Below are positions 9,523 through 18,046 of a stretch of DNA of 64,000 bases, in pieces. Within the stretch, counting starts at the first letter, position 1. Every line of letters starts with the position of its first letter. The notes under the pieces are model-generated. The model saw only the letters and a list, made by a program, of their open reading frames with translations. It did not search any database and had not been told where the DNA came from. Source of the stretch: Terrimonas sp937888905 (GTDB lineage Bacteria > Bacteroidota > Bacteroidia > Chitinophagales > Chitinophagaceae); contig CALATA010000022.1 in assembly GCA_937888905.1 (NCBI GenBank), positions 124,001-188,000 on the forward strand, read 5' to 3'. A program made the translations under genes and the position numbers.

Positions 9523-9573
9523 GACATCGGTTGTTAGTGAAAGATACGCTATTTAAATGGGCTTATCCTTTTA

Positions 9574-11220
9574 TCAGAATTCTATGTCTGCCGTCTTCTC
9601 TTCGTTGCCCCGTTTAAATTTCACCATTGTTTTTTGCCCTTTGCTGAATCCATTCAGCGCTTTCATATAAGTCTCCATGTCCGAGATCACGCGATCACCA
9701 AGCTGTGTTACCACATCACCCGCTTTGATACCCGCTTTTGCCGCAGGCCGGCCATCCGTTACGCCATCCACTCTTACTCCTGCGCCGGTGAATGAATAAT
9801 CCGGCATGATGCCTAATGTTACTTTAAAAGGCGTTACCGATACCTGCTGCTCACGTGTTTTGAGGAAAGATAATTTCCCTTGTTTATCGAGAGCCTCTAT
9901 CAGTTGACGGATATGCTGAATGATCATTACTTCACCAACATAGTTGATTTTGTCAAAGTCATCACTTGGTTTGTGATAGTCGGAATGTGTGCCGGTGAAA
10001 TAGAATAACACCGGAATATCTTTTCGGTAGAAAGACGTATGATCGCTCGGACCGGCGCCGCTTGAATCGATGTTGATATTGAAGAATCCTTTCTTCGCGG
10101 GTTGAATAACAGATGCCCATTGTGGCGAAGTGCCATAACCGCCAATCGTCAGCGCTTTAGTGCTGTCTTTCAATCGTCCTACCATATCCATATTGATCAT
10201 GTAGTTGGCCGCGGCCAGATCGATCGTTGGATTTTGGGTAAAATATTTTGACCCAAACAGTCCCAGCTCTTCTCCGGAAAAGGCAATGAAGAGATAGTTG
10301 TTCTTTTTCGCTTTGCTTGTTTTCAGTATTCGCCCAAGTTCTATAAGGGCCGCGGTTCCGCTTGCATTATCATCAGCACCGTTATGAATTTGTTTTTCTC
10401 CGGTGCGCATCATGGAGTTTCCGTCTTCACCATAACCCAGGTGATCGAAGTGTGCGCCCAGTATCACGGTTGTCGGTGCGCCGTTGTCGATATAACCGAC
10501 TACATTATGGCCGGTACGTTTGCGTGCAACGATCGATACATTCAGATTGATCTCGAATGAGCTGGTTGGATCGGAGAAAAAACGTTTGGCCACATCGCGG
10601 CTCACATAGATCACGGGAATAGGCGTGGCTTCCGAACGGTCCTTCGGATCGAAGGCCAGTTTATCTTCCACATCGGATGTATTGTATAATACGATGGCTG
10701 TTGCCTGTTTGTCTGCCGCCTTCTTTGCATTGGTGCGGATATAATCGGCCAGATCGAAGTGCGGGTTATGGCTGTTTGCTTTAATGATTTCGCTGAGATC
10801 AACAAACCAGGGCATGTCATCTTCTACCAACGCAATCGCAGGCATGGCGTTGATACGGCCATCAGGAGAAAATGATAAAGGGAAAAAGTCGGTCCCCGGT
10901 TTCAGTTGATGATCATTGATGGAAAGAAATGTTTCAGGACCGATCTGTTTGCCATCGTTGATATCAAATGCCTGAAAATATTCCTGTGTACCCTTGGGCG
11001 CCAATCCTGCAGCACGGAATTGCTCCGCAATGTATTGCATGGCCAGTTCTTCCCCCTTGCTGCCGGCGCGGCGGCCTTCCAGCTTATCGTCCGCCAGGTG
11101 GGCAACATGTTGCTGAATGTTGGTCAGCACTTCCTTCTCCGCCTTTTTCAGTTTCTGGGCTGAAGCGGCCGTGGAAATGCAAAGCAGGATTAAAACCAGT
11201 TTGGTACGCATACGCATCAT
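9574..11220 (-). CDS. Exported M28 family metallopeptidase with PA and PDZ domains
   Basis: Predicted secreted or periplasmic zinc aminopeptidase of family M28, 548 residues. A signal peptide (about 1-21, ending TAASAQ) is followed by a PA-type insertion (about 130-250). The peptidase core carries the di-zinc ligands in order: HFDH (near 256), GADDNASG, SGEELGLFGS, INMDMVGR and SDHTSF. A C-terminal PDZ domain (about 455-548) contains the GVRVDGVTDGRPAAKAGIKA loop. The start is supported by the signal peptide. Alternative ATGs 3 or 9 bases inside would change little. The gene is monocistronic and has a -7 motif 22 bases upstream. Confidence 0.9.
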   Translation of the reverse strand: MMRMRTKLVLILLCISTAASAQKLKKAEKEVLTNIQQHVAHLADDKLEGRRAGSKGEELAMQYIAEQFRAAGLAPKGTQEYFQAFDINDGKQIGPETFLSINDHQLKPGTDFFPLSFSPDGRINAMPAIALVEDDMPWFVDLSEIIKANSHNPHFDLADYIRTNAKKAADKQATAIVLYNTSDVEDKLAFDPKDRSEATPIPVIYVSRDVAKRFFSDPTSSFEINLNVSIVARKRTGHNVVGYIDNGAPTTVILGAHFDHLGYGEDGNSMMRTGEKQIHNGADDNASGTAALIELGRILKTSKAKKNNYLFIAFSGEELGLFGSKYFTQNPTIDLAAANYMINMDMVGRLKDSTKALTIGGYGTSPQWASVIQPAKKGFFNINIDSSGAGPSDHTSFYRKDIPVLFYFTGTHSDYHKPSDDFDKINYVGEVMIIQHIRQLIEALDKQGKLSFLKTREQQVSVTPFKVTLGIMPDYSFTGAGVRVDGVTDGRPAAKAGIKAGDVVTQLGDRVISDMETYMKALNGFSKGQKTMVKFKRGNEEKTADIEF

Positions 11221-11242
11221 AATAAAACAACATTAATTGGTG

Positions 11243-11250
11243 CAAAGGTA
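11243..11250 (-). promoter_or_regulatory. -7 promoter motif TACCTTTG before the M28 peptidase gene
   Basis: Read on the minus strand, the motif matches TAnnTTTG and ends 22 bases before the ATG at 11220. Confidence 0.45.
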
Positions 11251-11340
11251 TTCAAGACTACCCGGTTTTCCGGTTACAAAACGTTTGTTTTTCGTCAGTA
11301 ATTCCGTGGTGGCCGGTAATGACCGCTGCCCGAAATGCAG

Positions 11341-11348
11341 TATTTTTG
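11341..11348 (+). promoter_or_regulatory. -7 promoter motif TATTTTTG before the CrtD-like desaturase gene
   Basis: It matches TAnnTTTG and lies 34 bases upstream of the ATG at 11383. An in-frame ATG at 11335 lies upstream of this promoter, which argues against using it as the start. The motif would drive the seven-gene run ending at 19486. Confidence 0.5.
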
Positions 11349-11382
11349 GCACCGCGGAAAGCAGAGCCGCCCTTATCAAAAT

Positions 11383-12864
11383 ATGACCAGCCAAAACAAC
11401 AAGCGCTGTGCCGTAATCGGCGCGGGTGTGTCGGGAATAGCGGCGTCCATCCGCATGCGCAACAAAGGTTATGACGTAACCGTGTACGAAGCAAACAGTT
11501 TTCCCGGCGGCAAACTTTCTTCCGAAAGCAATAACGGTTACCGTTTCGACATGGGTCCCTCTGTTTTTACCATGCCTTCGTATGTCGATGAATTATTCGA
11601 ACTATCCGGAAAAAATCCCCGCGACTATTTCAATTACACACAATTAGATCCTGTTTACCATTATTTCTTCGAAGATGGGAGCAGGTTGGACGCTTTTCAT
11701 AACAAAGAAGGCTTTGCCGAAGCAATGGCCAAAACCACCGGCGATAGTAAAGAGGCCATCGTCAACTACCTCAATCGCACCGAAACGATCTACCGTTTGA
11801 CGGATGAGGTTTTTCTGCAAAATTCTTTGCATAAGTTCCGCAACTTCCTCACCTGGCCTGTATTACGCGGCATTCTCAACTTCGGAAAGATTGGTGCATT
11901 TGATACCATGAACGGCGCCAATGAAAAATCGTTTAAGGACCCAAGGCTGATACAGTTGTTCAACCGTTATTCTACTTATAATGGCTCCAGCCCTTATCTC
12001 GCTCCTGCCACGCTCAATGTCATTGCCCACCTCGAGATTGCCAAAGGCGCTTATTATCCCGAAGGCGGCATGTACAGCATCACCCGGTCATTGGTAAAAC
12101 TGGCGAAGGATATCGGCGTGCAGTTTCGCTTTTCCACACCAGTAAAAGAGGTACTTACGGAAAACAAAAAAGTCAGCGGCATCCGCACCGAAGAAGGAAC
12201 CGAACAGTACGACGTAGTGATCAGCAACATGGATGTGTACAACAGCTATCGCCTGCTGCTGCCCAATTTGAAAAAACCGCGTAAAACGCTCGATCAACCC
12301 AAGTCAAGCTCGGGCATTATTTTCTATTGGGGTATCAAAAAAGAATTTAGTGAACTAAGTCTACACAATATTCTTTTCAGCGCGGACTACCGCAAAGAGT
12401 TTGAAGCCATTTTCAAACACAAGACCATCGACAACGATCCCACTATTTATATCAACATTACCAGTAAACATTCTCCCGGGGATGCGCCTGCCGGTGGCGA
12501 AAACTGGTTTACGTTCATCAATGTGCCTAACAACAATGGTCAGGATTGGGACCAGCTCATCGCGCAGGCAAGAAAAAATATCATCAGCAAGGTAAACCGG
12601 ATGCTGAAGACAGATATCGAGCCGCTGATCGAAGCGGAGATGGTGTTTGATCCGCGTGTGATAGAGAACCGTACCTCGAGTGCATTCGGCGCTATTTACG
12701 GAAACAGCTCCAATAATAAGTTCGCGGCCTTCCTGCGGCATGCTAATTTTTCCAAAGAAATCAAAAACCTTTATTTCTGCGGCGGCAGCGTACATCCGGG
12801 GCCAAGCATTCCGCTTTGCCTGCTTTCCGCCAAGATCACAACCAATCTGGTAAAAGAACCTTAA
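11383..12864 (+). CDS. CrtI/CrtD-family carotenoid desaturase
   Basis: A FAD-dependent phytoene-desaturase-family enzyme, 493 residues. The N-terminal Rossmann motif CAVIGAGVSGIAASIRMRNK and the adjacent YEANSFPGGKLSSE are diagnostic. So are the FDMGPSVFTMP segment and the C-terminal GGSVHPGPSIPLCLLSAK motif, which is the CrtI family FAD-binding end. A separate phytoene desaturase (23861-25348) sits in the carotenoid operon. I therefore infer that this copy does a later step, most likely C-3',4' desaturation (CrtD), but paralogue sequence alone cannot decide it. It heads a same-strand run with an ABC exporter, an ACP and acyl-transfer enzymes, 66 bases upstream of the ABC ATPase gene. Confidence 0.85.
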   Translation: MTSQNNKRCAVIGAGVSGIAASIRMRNKGYDVTVYEANSFPGGKLSSESNNGYRFDMGPSVFTMPSYVDELFELSGKNPRDYFNYTQLDPVYHYFFEDGSRLDAFHNKEGFAEAMAKTTGDSKEAIVNYLNRTETIYRLTDEVFLQNSLHKFRNFLTWPVLRGILNFGKIGAFDTMNGANEKSFKDPRLIQLFNRYSTYNGSSPYLAPATLNVIAHLEIAKGAYYPEGGMYSITRSLVKLAKDIGVQFRFSTPVKEVLTENKKVSGIRTEEGTEQYDVVISNMDVYNSYRLLLPNLKKPRKTLDQPKSSSGIIFYWGIKKEFSELSLHNILFSADYRKEFEAIFKHKTIDNDPTIYINITSKHSPGDAPAGGENWFTFINVPNNNGQDWDQLIAQARKNIISKVNRMLKTDIEPLIEAEMVFDPRVIENRTSSAFGAIYGNSSNNKFAAFLRHANFSKEIKNLYFCGGSVHPGPSIPLCLLSAKITTNLVKEP

Positions 12865-12930
12865 TGCCTTGATATACGGGCATTCCATTGCCCGGCATTC
12901 CGTATTTTCGCGGCGACGCAAATCTCCCTT

Positions 12931-13683
12931 ATGAGCCATTCTGCCATTATAGAAATCAGCGAGCTCACGAAAAAGTTCCGGAATGCGACCGAGCCTTCGG
13001 TCAAGGGAATTTCGTTTTCCATCGAACGCAACGAAGTGTTTGGTTTGCTCGGGCCCAACGGCGCAGGCAAAACCACCACGATCTCTATTCTCTGCGGATT
13101 GTTTCCGCCAACAAGCGGCACTGTGAAGATCGATGGAAAATATTTACACGAAGATTTAGCCTCCATCCGTAAGATTATCGGCATCGTGCCGCAGGACATT
13201 GCTTTGTATCCTACGCTCACGGCCCGCGAGAACCTCGATTTTTACGGCCACATGTATGGATTAAAAGGAAAAGAATTGCGCAGCCGCATCGATGAATGGC
13301 TGGAAAAACTGGGATTGACCACAGCCGCCAACCGCCCCGTTGCCGGCTATTCCGGCGGTATGAAAAGACGGGTGAACCTGATCGCCGGTGTTCTTCATCG
13401 CCCACGCATTTTATTCCTCGACGAACCAACGGTAGGCGTGGATGTGCAAAGCCGCAATGTGATCATTGAACATCTCCAGGAATTAAACAAAGAAGGAACG
13501 ACTATTATTTATACTTCGCATCACATGGAAGAAGCGGAGAACTTCTGTACACATGTTTCGATCATCGATCATGGAAGAATTCTGACGGAAGGTTCTCCTG
13601 CCAGCCTCATAGCGGCACACCCCGGATGCAACAACCTGGAAACCGTATTTCTCCACCTGACCAATCGTAAACTCCGGGATTAA
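12931..13683 (+). CDS. ABC transporter ATP-binding protein
   Basis: Cytoplasmic ATPase subunit of an ABC-2 type exporter, 250 residues. Walker A is GPNGAGKTT, the signature motif is YSGGMKRR, and Walker B is ILFLDEPTVGVD. The H-loop is in YTSHHMEEAE. The arrangement is that of DrrA/NodI-type exporters of lipids, antibiotics or polysaccharides. The next gene, one base downstream, encodes the matching permease. The neighbours suggest it exports the product of the ACP-dependent enzymes encoded downstream. A TATTTTCG motif 20 bases upstream may be a secondary promoter. Confidence 0.93.
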   Translation: MSHSAIIEISELTKKFRNATEPSVKGISFSIERNEVFGLLGPNGAGKTTTISILCGLFPPTSGTVKIDGKYLHEDLASIRKIIGIVPQDIALYPTLTARENLDFYGHMYGLKGKELRSRIDEWLEKLGLTTAANRPVAGYSGGMKRRVNLIAGVLHRPRILFLDEPTVGVDVQSRNVIIEHLQELNKEGTTIIYTSHHMEEAENFCTHVSIIDHGRILTEGSPASLIAAHPGCNNLETVFLHLTNRKLRD

Positions 13684-13684
13684 C

Positions 13685-14992
13685 ATGATAAGCAAGCTAC
13701 TCGCCACCATCCGAAAAGAAATCTGGCTGCTGCTGCGCGACCGCGTTGGCTTATCCATCCTTTTCCTCATGCCCATGATCCTCATCTTCGTAATGACGAT
13801 GATCCAGGATGCGGCTTTCAAAACATTGAATGAAAAAGGTATTCCCGTTGTGTTCGTTAACCAGGACCGCGATTCCCTCGGCAGCATGATCGAATACGGT
13901 TTGCGCAATAATGATCTTTGTACGTTTTACGATTCCATCGATGGGCAACCCGCAACATTGGAGTCTGCACGCGAGGCCATTGCCGACGGTAAGTTTCTTA
14001 TTGGCATCGTTGTTCCCGCCGGCGCTACGGCCGCCATCCGCGAAAATGTAACGGCGCTGATCGCCGAAACAATCGACAACAGCGGCGACACCACACATAC
14101 AGACCCGTCCAAAGTTGCCGTCATCGATTCGGTGGAGATCTCCATACTCATCGATCCGGTAACCAAAAAATCGTTCATTACCTCCATTACCAGCAATCTG
14201 CGTGAATTTATTTCGGAGGTAAAGACAAAGATCATGTTCGAGACCTTCTCTAAAGAAATAGCGGAGATCATTCCCGATAACAATGGCAAAGGTCCGAGCA
14301 ATGCTTTTCAGCGTACGCAAATCATCCGTTACAACGAAGAATATGCTTCGCGCACATCCGACACAGTGGTGCCTAATGCCGTGCAGCACAACGTTCCGGC
14401 CTGGACCATCTTCGCCATGTTCTTTATCGCCATTCCGCTTTGCGGAAGCATTATGAAGGAAAAAAGCGAGGGCAGCGCATTCCGTTTACATACCATGCCT
14501 ACCTCTTACCTGTTGCTGACACAAGGCAAGCTGATCGTATATGTAATGGTTTGCCTGATCCAGTTTATGCTGATGTTATCGGTTGGTTTATATTTCCTTC
14601 CGATGCTGGGCCTTCCCAAATTAGTGTTGGGCCATAGCATGGCGGGCATTGCAGTATTAACGATCGCCACTTCGCTGGCAGCAACAGGATATGGTGTGCT
14701 GGTTGGAACACTGGCTTCCACCGAACAACAGGGCGCTATTATGGGCTCGTTGTCTATTCTTTTGCTCTCTGCGTTGGGCGGCATTTGGGTGCCGACTTAT
14801 GTAATGCCGGAAGCCATGCGTCAGATCAGTGTCTTCTCGCCGTTGAACTGGTCGCTGGATGGTTATTATCAATTGTTCCTGCGGCAGGGCGGACTAAGTG
14901 ATATTTTGATTTATTCGTTGAAGCTGTTCCTGTTCTTCGTGATCACACTCGGATGTGCCACAGCAATTAATAAATGGAAACGGCGCGTCTGA
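13685..14992 (+). CDS. ABC-2 type transporter permease
   Basis: Membrane subunit of the exporter, 435 residues. The first transmembrane helix (about residues 20-42) is followed by a large extracytoplasmic domain (about 45-235). Five or six helices are packed into the C-terminal 200 residues, as in the YhfJ/DrrB-like ABC-2 family. It begins 1 base after the ATPase gene, so translation is probably coupled. The segment GSIMKEKSEGSAFRLHTMPT, in the cytoplasmic loop, is typical of ABC-2 permeases. The substrate is unknown. Its position immediately before the ACP gene suggests an acylated small molecule or lipid. Confidence 0.9.
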   Translation: MISKLLATIRKEIWLLLRDRVGLSILFLMPMILIFVMTMIQDAAFKTLNEKGIPVVFVNQDRDSLGSMIEYGLRNNDLCTFYDSIDGQPATLESAREAIADGKFLIGIVVPAGATAAIRENVTALIAETIDNSGDTTHTDPSKVAVIDSVEISILIDPVTKKSFITSITSNLREFISEVKTKIMFETFSKEIAEIIPDNNGKGPSNAFQRTQIIRYNEEYASRTSDTVVPNAVQHNVPAWTIFAMFFIAIPLCGSIMKEKSEGSAFRLHTMPTSYLLLTQGKLIVYVMVCLIQFMLMLSVGLYFLPMLGLPKLVLGHSMAGIAVLTIATSLAATGYGVLVGTLASTEQQGAIMGSLSILLLSALGGIWVPTYVMPEAMRQISVFSPLNWSLDGYYQLFLRQGGLSDILIYSLKLFLFFVITLGCATAINKWKRRV

Positions 14993-15031
14993 CAACGCAT
15001 CTTCAATTTCCCCTATCTTAGCAATTACACT

Positions 15032-15283
15032 ATGGAAGAATCTGTGATCATAGCCGATATAAGGCAATTTATTGAAACAAACATCCTGGCGGGCGGCGTG
15101 GAACTGACACCGGATACCAATCTGCAACAGGCAGGCATCGACTCGTTCTCTACCGTTGAGATCATCCTTTTCCTGGAGCGCAATTTCAATACACCTGTAC
15201 CGGACGACAAATTGCTTCCGGAAAATTTTCAAACCCTTCGCAGCCTGGCCCGCCTGGTCCGCGAATTGTCGGCCACTAACTGA
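15032..15283 (+). CDS. Acyl carrier protein
   Basis: An 83-residue carrier protein. The phosphopantetheine attachment site is Ser38 in AGIDSFSTVEI, matching the GxDS motif, with the usual helices II and III after it. It is not the housekeeping fatty-acid ACP, which normally neighbours fabF and carries a DSLDxVE motif; here the site reads DSFSTVE. It lies 4 bases before a condensation-type acyltransferase gene, and an adenylating ligase gene follows in the same run. The likely job is to hold an acyl or aryl group loaded by that ligase. Confidence 0.88.
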   Translation: MEESVIIADIRQFIETNILAGGVELTPDTNLQQAGIDSFSTVEIILFLERNFNTPVPDDKLLPENFQTLRSLARLVRELSATN

Positions 15284-15287
15284 CCTT

Positions 15288-16595
15288 ATGCCTGCGCTTC
15301 CCCGTAAAGTAATATTGAGCGGTTCGGATTGTTTTCATCTCGTACTGGACAAACACGCACATAAATACGGCACCGGAAGCAACGTCATGCGGATCGTTTT
15401 TCAATCGCAGGAAAAAGTAGCGGCACAACAGTTATCCGCACAACTTAACGCGTCTCCGCTTATCCAATGGCTTTGCAACATACGCCTTCACAGTGGCGGA
15501 TTATTCGGACGGCCTTATTGGGAATACACCGGCGGCAACCAACCTATCCCGTTTTACGAACATCAATACGGACAAGCAGGAGAATTACCGGCTACACTTT
15601 TGCAGCGCGACCTTCCTTTACGTCAGCAGCATTTTATAGAATGCGACCTGGTGCATTATCCCGATGACACAACGGCGATTGTTATTTCCTGGAATCATAT
15701 TTTACTCGACGGCCGCGGTATCGGCATGCTGATACAACACCTGAATGAATTGCATGAAGGACAGCCCGCCAGATCGGCCGATGTTTTATTTCCTCCTCCG
15801 GAGAAAAAAGCAAACTGGCCTGCGTATATCCGCAACATGTATCGCGTAAAAAGTTTTATCGAAAAATCGTCGCGCGCACCGATTGCTTCTGTTGCTTCGG
15901 GTTATGGTAAAGAACCTTCGCTGTTTCACACGCATTTAGTTCAATTTTCTGTTGAAGAAACGGCGCGCATTCAGCAACAGGCCGCGGCCGCAGGCGCAAG
16001 ATTTGGTCCCAACCTATTTTATTTATCCTGTTGCGCGCAGGCAGTGCGCGCAAGGTTGGATGAAAAAAATATTTCCGGCCCGTTGTGGATCCCTATTCCG
16101 TATGACGGACGCCTGCGTGGAGCATTCGGACCTGTGATCACCAACACCGTTGCTTTTCTTTTTTACCGGCTGGAACGCGACCAGTTACATCAGCTTCCCA
16201 CCACCGTAGCAGCACTGCAACAGCAAATGACCGATCAGATGCGCGACAAAATGCCGCAGCGTTACAGTATGCTGCTCAGCATGATGCGGCACGTTCCCCT
16301 GAACCTTTACTATTTCCTCGTCAACCGGCGCGGAAAGGGCGCTTTTGCCAGTTTTCTTTATTCGTCCACAGGCGACAGTTTCAACAAAACCGACCGTTTT
16401 ATGGGTTTTCCGGTGGAACATGTCACCATTTACCCCTCGCCCACCTTCCCGCCCGGCCTCACTTTTTCCTTCCTCAAACACCGGGAAGCGTTGAATATCA
16501 ACATTGCGTACTCACCAGATATTGTTCCGCAGGCAGACCTGCAACTACTTATAGCGCGGCTTCGTCAAATGCTGCTGGGCAGCGGTTCCGAATGA
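15288..16595 (+). CDS. Stand-alone condensation-domain-like acyltransferase
   Basis: A 435-residue protein with the fold features of the chloramphenicol acetyltransferase/NRPS condensation/wax ester synthase superfamily. The catalytic motif is NHILLDG (His137, Asp141-Gly142), corresponding to HHxxxDG with Asn in place of the first His. A second conserved region is GAFGPVITNT (near residue 280). No adenylation or carrier domain is fused to it. The ATG at 15288 follows the ACP stop by 4 bases; an in-frame upstream ATG would lie inside the ACP gene and was rejected. I infer that it transfers the ACP-bound acyl group to an alcohol or amine acceptor, which is not identifiable here. Confidence 0.72.
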   Translation: MPALPRKVILSGSDCFHLVLDKHAHKYGTGSNVMRIVFQSQEKVAAQQLSAQLNASPLIQWLCNIRLHSGGLFGRPYWEYTGGNQPIPFYEHQYGQAGELPATLLQRDLPLRQQHFIECDLVHYPDDTTAIVISWNHILLDGRGIGMLIQHLNELHEGQPARSADVLFPPPEKKANWPAYIRNMYRVKSFIEKSSRAPIASVASGYGKEPSLFHTHLVQFSVEETARIQQQAAAAGARFGPNLFYLSCCAQAVRARLDEKNISGPLWIPIPYDGRLRGAFGPVITNTVAFLFYRLERDQLHQLPTTVAALQQQMTDQMRDKMPQRYSMLLSMMRHVPLNLYYFLVNRRGKGAFASFLYSSTGDSFNKTDRFMGFPVEHVTIYPSPTFPPGLTFSFLKHREALNINIAYSPDIVPQADLQLLIARLRQMLLGSGSE

Positions 16596-16639
16596 TACAA
16601 TACGGTTTTTCACGGATATAGGAAATACGTATTTCGTGG

Positions 16640-16752
16640 GATTGGTCAAATGCCCGGAGAGTCGTAACTATGCCCTTTCGGGTCCATCGCCCTTCGTTCC
16701 CAGAGGTCCCTGAGGCTCTCGAAGGGCTCAAGGGCTCGGGGAATTTCGGGTA
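16640..16752 (+). repeat. Inverted-repeat-rich intergenic element
   Basis: The gap between the acyltransferase and oxidoreductase genes carries GC-rich, self-complementary sequence. CCCTGAGGCTCTCGAAGGG, near 16708-16727, resembles the common dispersed intergenic repeat CCCTGAGCCTGTCGAAGGG, and GCCCTTCG about 20 bases upstream can pair with part of it. It interrupts an otherwise tight gene run, so it is probably a dispersed repeat insertion. No T-tract follows, so it is not clearly a terminator. Confidence 0.45.
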
Positions 16753-16762
16753 ACCATTAACC

Positions 16763-18013
16763 ATGAAGCTTCAACGCACAGATATTCTTGTATTGGGAGG
16801 AGGCGCAGCGGGAATCGCTGCCGCCTCGGCCGCCGCCGACACGGGACTCGATGTGACCGTGGTGGAAAAAAATGGTTATGCCGGCGGCAAAGCCACCGCT
16901 GCTGAAGTGGGCACCATCTGCGGACTCTACCGCTTCAGCTTTGATAGTGCAGATTATATCGTCAAAGGTTTTGCACGCGAATTTGCAGAAGAACTGCGCA
17001 CCCGCTCCGGCACAACCCCGCTCAGCAACGCATCCGGCCTTCACTATCTCCCTTATCACATCGACGTTTTCAAACAATACAGTTACGAATTACTGAATAC
17101 AAAAGGCGTTCGCGTATTCTTTCATAGCCATGTTACGGCGGTAACGGTAAAAGAAAAACAAGTCAATGCCGTTTTCATTCATACGCAGGATGAAGGTGAA
17201 ATAGAAATTCATCCACGTATCGTTATTGATTGCACGGGCGAAAGCACCGTTGCACGCCTTGCCGACCTGACGGTGATCAGAAGTGAGCACTACCAGGCCG
17301 CAGCGCAGGTATTTACCCTGCAGGGAATCAAAGAAACGCATGAAGGAAAACTGGGCCTGATCCTGATGAAAGAACTTCGTATGGCGATCCAACAGGGCAA
17401 ACTCGATCATTACTTCGATCGCGTATATGTGGTGCAGGGCTCGTTGCATGATGGCACCGTGAGTCTGAAGATCGGCATTCCGGTGCCGGTTACTTATTGC
17501 CCCGGCAATCTTGATGCGCTTCGGGCATCGGCCTTTGATTTTATTTATCGCCTTACCACCTATCTCAAGGAAAATGTAGCCGCTTTCAAAGAAGTGACCA
17601 TCGAACATATTGCTCCCGAGGTAGGCATCCGTGTAGGTCAGCGCACGCACGGACGTTATGTATTGACAGAGGAAGATGTGTTGGGTTGCAAAAAATTTCC
17701 CGACGCTATTGCGGATTGCGGCTGGCCCATTGAAGAATGGGAACAGGACCGCCGTGTACATATGCGTTACTTCGAACCGGAAGAATTTTACCAGGTGCCG
17801 GCCCGTTGCCTCCGCGCCAACGGCATCGACAATCTTTATATGGGCGGACGAAATATATCTGCCACAGACGGCGCCATTGCCAGTGCGCGCGTGATCGGTA
17901 TTTGTTTACAAACCGGCTATGCCGCCGGGCGACTGGCCGCCGGGCAATTACAAGGCATCTCTGCCGACAGCATCATTGAAGAAATTCAGCTCGGTGCGGT
18001 TTACTCTTCCTGA
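16763..18013 (+). CDS. FAD-dependent oxidoreductase (FAD_oxidored family)
   Basis: A 416-residue flavoprotein. The N-terminal dinucleotide-binding motif is DILVLGGGAAGIAAASAAAD (Gly12-Gly14 region). EKNGYAGGKAT and GTICGLY follow, which is the pattern of the FAD-dependent oxidoreductase family PF12831. The C-terminal GGRNISATDGAIASARVIG completes the FAD site. No halogenase-type WxWxIP motif is present. It sits between the condensation-type acyltransferase and the adenylating ligase genes, so the likely substrate is the carrier-bound or released product of that pathway. The reaction is not predictable beyond an FAD-linked oxidation or reduction. Confidence 0.8.
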   Translation: MKLQRTDILVLGGGAAGIAAASAAADTGLDVTVVEKNGYAGGKATAAEVGTICGLYRFSFDSADYIVKGFAREFAEELRTRSGTTPLSNASGLHYLPYHIDVFKQYSYELLNTKGVRVFFHSHVTAVTVKEKQVNAVFIHTQDEGEIEIHPRIVIDCTGESTVARLADLTVIRSEHYQAAAQVFTLQGIKETHEGKLGLILMKELRMAIQQGKLDHYFDRVYVVQGSLHDGTVSLKIGIPVPVTYCPGNLDALRASAFDFIYRLTTYLKENVAAFKEVTIEHIAPEVGIRVGQRTHGRYVLTEEDVLGCKKFPDAIADCGWPIEEWEQDRRVHMRYFEPEEFYQVPARCLRANGIDNLYMGGRNISATDGAIASARVIGICLQTGYAAGRLAAGQLQGISADSIIEEIQLGAVYSS

Positions 18014-18046
18014 AAACTCCATTCCCTTTTTGAATATCTTCACGAG

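Noticed and set aside
16763..18013. Flavin-dependent halogenase
   Set aside because: The WxWxIP motif of these halogenases is absent; only general FAD-binding motifs are seen.
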